NCBI RefSeq assembly: GCF_038051945.1 | Contig: NZ_CP150302.1 | Coordinates: 5,518,001-5,582,000 of the forward strand | Length of the DNA stretch: 64,000 nt | Reading direction: 5' to 3' | DNA from: Paenibacillus sp. FSL H3-0469 | GTDB lineage: Bacteria; Bacillota; Bacilli; Paenibacillales; Paenibacillaceae | Shown: positions 59,196 through 64,000 of the stretch, piece after piece | Numbering within the stretch: position 1 is the stretch's first letter | How the letters are laid out: every line of letters begins with the position of its first letter | Translations under genes and position numbers: made by a program | The notes under the pieces: generated by a model | Seen by the model: only the letters and a program-made list of their open reading frames with translations | Database searches by the model: none | What the model was told of the DNA's origin: nothing

Positions 59196-59863
59196 AATTG
59201 ATATCCTGTTCCCCTCAGTGTGCGGATCTCGCCCTCATGTTCCGGCCAGTGCGACAGTGCCTGACGGAGCCGCTTGATGGAGAGATCAACGGCCCGGTCG
59301 CTTCCATCGTAGTCCATCTCCCATACATGCTCCAGCAGCTGGTCGCGGGTGCAGATCTGATTCGGGCGTTCGGCCAGGAACAGCAGCACCGACATGTCGC
59401 GAGGGCTGAGGCTGACCTCCGCCCCGTTCAGAAAGATGCTGCGCGCCGAGAAATCGATGAACAGACTGCCGAAATGGCGCTTGCGGCTGCCGTCCGACCA
59501 CTGCGAGGGACGGCGCAGCACCGCCTTCACCCGTGCGACCACTTCTTCGGGAATGAAGGGCTTGGACATATAGTCGTCGGCTCCGCCGTCCAGTCCCGCG
59601 AGCCGGTCATTGATGCCGTCGCGGGCGGTGAGCATGATGACCGGGCAGCTGCTCCGCTCACGGATGAGCTGCAGCAGCTCGAAGCCGTCCATCTCCGGCA
59701 GCATGATATCGAGCAGGACCAGTGAGGGCGGCGCCTCCTCGAAGGTGTCCAGGGCACTCCGGCCGTCTGCGGCCCGGGTGACGTGGAAGCCAGCTTTTCG
59801 CAGATAGGCACTAAGCACCCGCGCGATGGCTTCTTCATCCTCTACGATTAGTATCGATTGCAT
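59183..59863 (-). CDS. OmpR/PhoB-family response regulator
   Basis: 226 residues. The receiver has EDEE acidic residues (ILIVEDEEAIARVL), phospho-acceptor Asp in SLVLLDIMLPEMDG, and LTARDG and KPFIPEE. The winged helix follows (SLSPRDMSVLLFLAERPNQI, DRAVDLSIKRLRQALSHW). The start at 59863 (MQSILIVEDEE) has AAGGGA upstream; an in-frame ATG at 59965 would add 34 unconserved residues. It is the first gene of the pair with the kinase. Direct repeats 40-75 bp upstream of its start may be its own binding sites. Confidence 0.93.
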   Translation of the reverse strand: MQSILIVEDEEAIARVLSAYLRKAGFHVTRAADGRSALDTFEEAPPSLVLLDIMLPEMDGFELLQLIRERSSCPVIMLTARDGINDRLAGLDGGADDYMSKPFIPEEVVARVKAVLRRPSQWSDGSRKRHFGSLFIDFSARSIFLNGAEVSLSPRDMSVLLFLAERPNQICTRDQLLEHVWEMDYDGSDRAVDLSIKRLRQALSHWPEHEGEIRTLRGTGYQLWTT

Positions 59864-59902
59864 GAGCTTCAGTCCCTTAACTAAAATTACGACAATTCTA
59901 AC

Positions 59903-59936
59903 ATATTCCCGGCCTGTCCGCTTTGACTTATTCCCG
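59903..59936. promoter_or_regulatory. Direct TATTCCCG repeats between response regulator and yceI-like gene
   Basis: ATATTCCCGG (59903-59912) and TTATTCCCGA (59928-59937) are direct repeats 25 bp apart in the 144-bp divergent gap. A minus-strand TAGAAT (-10-like) lies next to the first. They are candidate binding sites for the adjacent response regulator. Confidence 0.4.
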
Positions 59937-60007
59937 ACATATTGCTTTGGTAGAATGGGAGCCAAGCCAATAGAGCAGAGATAAGAATATGGAATGGAGG
60001 AGATCGT

Positions 60008-60721
60008 ATGAAGAAGAAAACCATTGCGTTAACCGCAGCTATCGTCGTCATTGCAGGAGCCATCACGGCCTTCATCTTAGTGAACAACAGCCTTGGCAAT
60101 AAGGTGGAGATTGAATCGGTGATTCCGGAGCAGGCCCAGAACAGCGGAGCGCAGAAGGAAGGAACAGCCAATGCGGCGGCGGCCGCAGCTGCTGTAACCC
60201 CGGAGCAGCTGAACGGAACCTGGAACATTTCGGAGCCGTCCAAGGTCTACTGGTCCGTGACCACATCCAAAGAAACCGTGAACTTCGTAGACCCCTCCGT
60301 TAAGGGAACCTGGAAGGTAAATCTGGAAGATGCCTCCGCGATGACCGGCGAAGGGTCGGTAGACATGAACGCACTGGATTCGGGAACCGCCCAGCGGGAC
60401 GAGCATGTCAAGGGAGCGGATTTCCTGTCCGTGGCAGAGTTCCCGGAGGCCACCTTCACGGTGAAGTCCTTCTCGGAGCTGCCGAAGGAATGGACAGAGG
60501 GTGCCGCAGTGCCGGTACAACTGCAGGGTACGCTGACCGTAAAGGGTATCGAGAAGGAAGTGACATTTGACTCGCAGGCCGCATACAGCGGCGGGGAGCT
60601 TAAGCTGTCGGGTACGACTACTGTAACCTTCGAGGATTTCGGCCTCAGCAATCCGCACTCCATCGTGCTCAGTACCGAGAACAACCTTGAGGTGCGCCTG
60701 GAGCTTGTGCTTAAGAAATAA
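60008..60721 (+). CDS. YceI-family protein with N-terminal membrane anchor
   Basis: 237 residues. An N-terminal hydrophobic helix (TIALTAAIVVIAGAITAFIL) without a lipobox or clear cleavage site, an alanine-rich linker (ANAAAAAAAV), then a YceI lipocalin-like barrel (GTWNISEPSKVYWSVTTSKE, VKGADFLSVAEFPEATFTV, LTVKGIEKEVTFD, LSNPHSIVLSTENNLEVRLE). YceI proteins bind isoprenoid-like lipids in an extracytoplasmic barrel. GGAGGAG precedes the ATG. It is divergent from a two-component system that may control it. Confidence 0.9.
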   Translation: MKKKTIALTAAIVVIAGAITAFILVNNSLGNKVEIESVIPEQAQNSGAQKEGTANAAAAAAAVTPEQLNGTWNISEPSKVYWSVTTSKETVNFVDPSVKGTWKVNLEDASAMTGEGSVDMNALDSGTAQRDEHVKGADFLSVAEFPEATFTVKSFSELPKEWTEGAAVPVQLQGTLTVKGIEKEVTFDSQAAYSGGELKLSGTTTVTFEDFGLSNPHSIVLSTENNLEVRLELVLKK

Positions 60722-60738
60722 TATAGAAGTTGGAGAGG

Positions 60739-60786
60739 ACCCTCCCCGCTCGCTGCGGATTCGCGGCTGGCGGGGAGGGTTTTTTG
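60739..60786 (+). terminator. Terminator of the yceI-like gene
   Basis: ACCCTCCCCGC pairs with GCGGGGAGGGT around a loop that contains a second small stem, followed by six Ts. Confidence 0.88.
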
Positions 60787-60789
60787 TGT

Positions 60790-60972
60790 GGCTTGGGCTG
60801 GTGCGGGGTGGGGGCGGATGTATGCGAAAAAGCGGACACATTAGGCTGGCGCGGGGTGTATGAGCGGAATGTATGCGAAAAAGCGAACACATTAGGCGGT
60901 GCGGGGCGGATGGGCGGAATGTATGCGAAAAAGCGAACACATTAGGCCGGTGCGGGGCGGATGGGCGGAATG
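60790..60972. repeat. 51-bp repeat array of the same family as at 240-2110
   Basis: Four units, with the core ATGTATGCGAAAAAGCG starting at 60818, 60869 and 60919 and a truncated ATGC at 60970 (spacings 51, 50, 51). The core matches the 240-2068 array at 21 of 25 positions and the GC-rich half is also similar (GCGGGGCGGATGGGCGGA). The two loci are 58 kb apart. Confidence 0.88.
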
Positions 60973-61001
60973 CTATACCGCCCGTAACTTTTTAGGGGAA
61001 T

Positions 61002-61172
61002 CCTGCAAGAAGTGCAACATTGCTGCGTAATAGAAGAGACCTAAGCTGAAATCTTGCATGAAATGCAACAAAGCCAGCGCTAGCGTGCTCTAATCCCCGG
61101 AATTCCTGTAAATTATGCAACAATGTACCGTAGCCAGTAACAATTTTTAGAGAAATCCTGCGATAAGTGCAA
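61002..61172. repeat. Cluster of TTGCA/TGCAA palindromic elements
   Basis: Elements CTGCAAGAAGTGCAACATT (61003), CTTGCATGAAATGCAACA (about 61053), TGTAAATTATGCAACAATG (about 61108) and CTGCGATAAGTGCAACAAT (about 61158). The first and last are preceded by near-identical flanks (TTTTTAGGGGAATC, TTTTTAGAGAAATC), so they look like an internal duplication. From 61173 to 61310 nothing else is seen. Confidence 0.75.
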
Positions 61173-61314
61173 CAATCTACCCATCCATACAAGCATTCGG
61201 TGAGAGAAGACTCTCATAAACTGGCGAGAGGGTAAGCTGAGCACCGCTATGAAAGCATCCTTCACCCGTTAGGGTGTCTGTATGAAGCAGGAGGGTCCCG
61301 GCGGGATGCGGACA

Positions 61315-61343
61315 TGTACACAACAGGCAGATTTTGATAGAAT
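61315..61343 (+). promoter_or_regulatory. Possible promoter of the oxidoreductase gene at 61382
   Basis: TGTACA (61315-61320) and TAGAAT (61338-61343) are 17 bp apart and 39 bp upstream of the start codon. The match to consensus is moderate. Confidence 0.35.
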
Positions 61344-61381
61344 CAGAGGGACCTGAGCTTCATTAAGAGGAGGATCTATCG

Positions 61382-62380
61382 ATGGCAGAAGATAACGCTT
61401 ACAAGGTAAAATGGGGCATTCTCAGCACAGGCTGGATCGCCCATCAATTCGCTACAGATCTGGCCCATGCCAGCAACGGCACGGCTTATGCAGTCGGCTC
61501 GCGCTCCCAGGAGAGCGCGGATAAATTCGCCGCGGATCACGGCATTCCTGTGGCATATGCCACCTACGAAGAGCTGGTGAACGATCCTGATGTGGATGCC
61601 ATTTATATCGGCACACCACATCCGTTCCACCGGGAAAATGCGCTGCTGGCATTGCGTGCCGGCAAGGCTGTGCTGTGCGAGAAGCCTTTTACCGTTAATA
61701 GGGGTGAACTGGAGGAAGTAGTGGCCTATGCCCGTGAGCATAAGCTGTTCCTGATGGAGGCCATGTGGAGCCGGTATATTCCGGCCCATGTGAAGGTGAG
61801 GGAATGGCTGGCCGCCGGGCGGATCGGCGAGGTGAAGCTGGTAAAGGCGGACCTTGGATTCCGCTCCGATTGGAAGCCGGAAGGACGCCTATTGAATCCG
61901 GCCCTAGGCGGGGGAGCGCTGCTGGATGTCGGCATCTATCCGGTCTCCTTCACCTCGATGGTCCTCGGACCCCATCCTGAATCTATCGCCAGCACAGTCC
62001 ATATCGGGGAGACTGGCGTGGACGAGCACTTCTCGCTGTTGTTGTCCTACGGCAATGGTGTATCTGCTTCACTCAACGCCGGCATCCGCCTGAATCTGGA
62101 CGACGAAGCCTATATCTATGGGACGGAAGGCCGTATCGTGGTCAACGGCACCCTGGTTAATCCGAAGTCGGCCGAGCTCTACGTGAACGGAGAATTGGCG
62201 GAGAGGTTCGAAGATGACCGTGATTCAGTCGGATACTGCTTCGAAGCCGAAGAGGTGGGCCGCTGCCTTCAAGCGGGACTGACTGAGAGTCCGGTAATGA
62301 CGCTGGATGAATCCGTAGCCCTGATGAAGCTGTTGGATGAAGTACGGGCGCAGTGGGGACTGAAGTACCCCGGCGAATAA
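61382..62380 (+). CDS. Gfo/Idh/MocA-family oxidoreductase
   Basis: 332 residues. The Rossmann NAD(P) site is KWGILSTGWIAHQFATDLAH, and the family motif is LCEKPFTVNRGELEEV. The catalytic-domain segment (EAMWSRYIPAHVKVREWLAA, GGGALLDVGIYPVSF) is like that of trans-dihydrodiol dehydrogenase-type members, which use sugars or diols. GAGGAGGATC precedes the ATG. The gene is 36 bp upstream of an ADP-ribosylglycohydrolase gene and probably co-transcribed with it. Confidence 0.91.
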   Translation: MAEDNAYKVKWGILSTGWIAHQFATDLAHASNGTAYAVGSRSQESADKFAADHGIPVAYATYEELVNDPDVDAIYIGTPHPFHRENALLALRAGKAVLCEKPFTVNRGELEEVVAYAREHKLFLMEAMWSRYIPAHVKVREWLAAGRIGEVKLVKADLGFRSDWKPEGRLLNPALGGGALLDVGIYPVSFTSMVLGPHPESIASTVHIGETGVDEHFSLLLSYGNGVSASLNAGIRLNLDDEAYIYGTEGRIVVNGTLVNPKSAELYVNGELAERFEDDRDSVGYCFEAEEVGRCLQAGLTESPVMTLDESVALMKLLDEVRAQWGLKYPGE

Positions 62381-62416
62381 GTGGCGGCAGGAAGCTTCCG
62401 GGAAGGGGGAGAGCAA

Positions 62417-63340
62417 ATGACAGTGACGATGGACCGTTATCAGGGCTGCCTGCAGGGGCTGGCTACCGGGGATGCGCTGGGAACAACTGTAGAGTTCCAG
62501 GCACCCGGAACCTTCAAGCCAATGACGGATATGGTCGGCGGCGGGGTATTTGGTCTGCAGCCTGGACAGTGGACGGACGACACCTCGATGGCGCTCTGTC
62601 TGGCGGAGAGCCTGCTGACGGTGCAGGCCTTCGATCCGGCGGACCAGATGCAGCGGTATGTGAAGTGGTACCGCGAGGGAGCGCTGAGCAGCACAGGCCG
62701 GTGCTTTGACATCGGCAACGCAACGCGCGAAGCGCTGCACCGGTATGAAGCCAGCGGGGAGGCGTACAGCGGGTCAGAGGACCCGTTCTCTGCCGGGAAC
62801 GGGTCGATTATGCGGTTGGCTCCGGTAGTAATGTACTACGCGGAGCAGCCCGCTGAAGCGATCCGCTATGCGGGAATGAGCTCAAGAACGACGCACGGGG
62901 CCGCCGAGTGTCTGGCTGCCTGTCGTCTGCTTGCGGCGTACATCCTTGCGGGGCTGCATGGCCGGAGCAAGCAGGAGCTGCTGGCGCCGGATGCTTTTGG
63001 CGAATGGCTGGATGAAGATACGCTGACGCCGCATATGCTGAACATCCAGCAAGGCTCCTATAAGCTGAAGGAGCCGCCGCAGATTCAGGGCTCGGGCTAT
63101 GTCGTGGAGTCGCTGGAAGCCGCGCTGTGGGCATTCCATAAGTCGGACAGCTTCGTAGAAGGCGCGCTGCTCGCCGTGAATCTCGGCAATGACGCCGACA
63201 CCACCGGTGCTATCTACGGCCAGATCGCCGGAGCCTACTACGGGCTCAGCGGCATTCCTGCCGAATGGAGCCGCAAGCTGGCGCTGCGCGGGCTGATCAG
63301 CGACTACGCGGGGCGGCTGTTTACGGAGCGGGTGAAGTAA
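62417..63340 (+). CDS. ADP-ribosylglycohydrolase-family protein
   Basis: 307 residues. The bimetal-binding motifs of the family are present: GDALGTTVEFQAPG, QWTDDTSMALCLAES (Thr-Asp-Asp) and VNLGNDADTTGAIYGQIAGA (Asp-x-Asp-Thr). SRTTHGAAECLAAC supplies the substrate loop. Members remove ADP-ribose from proteins, nucleic acids or small metabolites. The start at 62417 has GGGGGAG 5 nt upstream; an in-frame GTG at 62381 directly follows the preceding stop and lacks a site. It is coupled to a Gfo/Idh/MocA oxidoreductase gene. Confidence 0.92.
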   Translation: MTVTMDRYQGCLQGLATGDALGTTVEFQAPGTFKPMTDMVGGGVFGLQPGQWTDDTSMALCLAESLLTVQAFDPADQMQRYVKWYREGALSSTGRCFDIGNATREALHRYEASGEAYSGSEDPFSAGNGSIMRLAPVVMYYAEQPAEAIRYAGMSSRTTHGAAECLAACRLLAAYILAGLHGRSKQELLAPDAFGEWLDEDTLTPHMLNIQQGSYKLKEPPQIQGSGYVVESLEAALWAFHKSDSFVEGALLAVNLGNDADTTGAIYGQIAGAYYGLSGIPAEWSRKLALRGLISDYAGRLFTERVK

Positions 63341-63366
63341 CAGTAAGCGGGAATAAACGGTATGAG

Positions 63367-63406
63367 ATAGGCTGGGTGCTTGTGTTGAGCGCTCAGCCTA
63401 TTTTTT
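63367..63406 (+). terminator. Terminator after the ADP-ribosylglycohydrolase gene
   Basis: ATAGGCTG pairs with CAGCCTAT around a 19-nt loop, followed by six Ts. Confidence 0.85.
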
Positions 63407-63412
63407 GTGCAG

Positions 63413-63760
63413 AGCATCTGTACAACTAAATTTGCCTGAATGGTTGAGAACCGAGGGATAGAGGTGTTTTAGATGTACGAAATACAACTAAACCGCCATT
63501 CGATGGTACATCAGAGGATACAGTTGTACAGAATGCACCCACCGCCGAATTCTAGGCTTGAATGGAAAGCCGCTGATTGTATTTCCTGCAATAGAAAACT
63601 CATATTTGACCATGAAATGAGATTCTATTGTATTTCGTACAGTGGAATGTGGCATTTTGGGCGAAAGGTGGTCTTTATTCAAAATTCAATTGTACCGAAT
63701 ACAATAGATTCTATCTCGAAGCTCTTTTTACAGCATTCCGTTGTACAAAATACAGTTACT
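63413..63760. repeat. Cluster of TTGTA/TACAA palindromic elements
   Basis: Includes GAGCATCTGTACAACTAAA (63414), GATGTACGAAATACAACTAA (about 63472), CAGTTGTACAGAATGCA (about 63520), GATTGTATTTCCTGCAATAG (about 63575), TTCTATTGTATTTCGTACAG (about 63622), CAATTGTACCGAATACAATA (about 63688) and CCGTTGTACAAAATACAGTT (about 63738). Translated frames here are made of repeat and are not genes. Confidence 0.75.
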
Positions 63761-63813
63761 AACGTTCCAGCGTCAACAGCATCCATATAATTGTTGCGGG
63801 AGTGAGGCGCTAG

Positions 63814-64000
63814 TTACTTTTTTCGGAACAAGGCCGTCCACAGAAAATCTTCACCAAAGAGGTTCTCACTTTGCTCCGTCTGGCGCATCCGCCGGAACCT
63901 GATATTCTCGAAACTGCCGAAGAATGTCTTGAGCTGTTCCTCCGTGAACCCTAATCCGCCTCTCATCCGCCGCTGACGGTAGACCTCCCAATCGGTGATC
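63814..64000 (-). CDS. C-terminal part of a probable SAM-dependent methyltransferase
   Basis: A minus-strand frame enters from the right edge and stops at 63814-63816, giving 61 residues (begins ITDWEVYRQRRMRGGLGFTE and ends FGEDFLWTALFRKK). The EEQLKTFFGSFENIRFRRMR segment and the final LWTALFRK strand look like the last helix and strands of a class I methyltransferase. Most of the gene lies outside the window, so the family call is tentative. Confidence 0.6.
   Translation of the reverse strand, partial: ITDWEVYRQRRMRGGLGFTEEQLKTFFGSFENIRFRRMRQTEQSENLFGEDFLWTALFRKK

Noticed and set aside
63473..63790. 105-residue frame in the last intergenic region
   Set aside because: Composed entirely of TTGTA-type palindromes and not preceded by a ribosome binding site.

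Overview
The window looks like chromosome from a Paenibacillus-type endospore former (Firmicutes, Bacillales). The reasons are a GerA-type germination operon, YesM/YesN two-component systems beside sugar ABC transporters, several large cytoplasmic glycosidases, strong AGGAGG ribosome binding sites and moderate GC. No rRNA, tRNA, CRISPR array or prophage was seen. The only mobile element is one IS256-family insertion sequence. || Layout. 1-2.1 kb: the tail of a gene, a terminator and a 51-bp tandem repeat array split by the IS. 2.2-9.1 kb: a LuxR-type regulator followed by an MCP-CheW-CheA chemosensory cluster. 9.1-12.2 kb: a spermidine-synthase-like protein and a MATE exporter divergent from a TetR regulator, with three operator-like sites between them. 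12.3-19 kb: a GH2 beta-mannosidase, a DsbA-like protein divergent from an HxlR regulator, a CYTH phosphatase and threonine synthase. 20-27.5 kb: a Gfo/Idh/MocA oxidoreductase with a radical SAM protein, a two-component system, a membrane-anchored alpha/beta hydrolase and a large methyltransferase. 28-33.8 kb: a SnoaL-like protein, an AraC regulator divergent from a GH31 alpha-xylosidase, and a GDSL hydrolase. 34.2-48.3 kb: a sugar-utilisation region with YesN/YesM, a CUT1 ABC transporter, two GH42 beta-galactosidases, and LysR and AraC regulators. 48.4-52.4 kb: the gerA-type operon. 52.6-63.3 kb: YpsA, a YciI-like protein, an amidase, two unknown envelope proteins, a two-component system divergent from YceI, a second Gfo/Idh/MocA enzyme and an ADP-ribosylglycohydrolase. 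The window ends inside a methyltransferase gene. || How the genes work together. Much of the coding content is glycan use: extracellular sensing (YesM/YesN), import (ABC), then intracellular cleavage (GH42, GH31, GH2), with a local regulator beside most enzymes. || The non-coding DNA is unusual. Nearly every long intergenic stretch is packed with short palindromic or tandem repeats from several families: 51-bp hairpin units, TTGYA/TRCAA palindromes, a module of about 115 bp present twice, and 21-, 31-, 41- and 45-bp tandems. Two unrelated genes (the DsbA-like gene and a Gfo/Idh/MocA gene) share a conserved leader of about 60 nt that ends in a Shine-Dalgarno sequence. It could be a structured cis-regulatory RNA and is the best candidate here for something undescribed. 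All functional calls rest on reading motifs and gene context; no database search was run.
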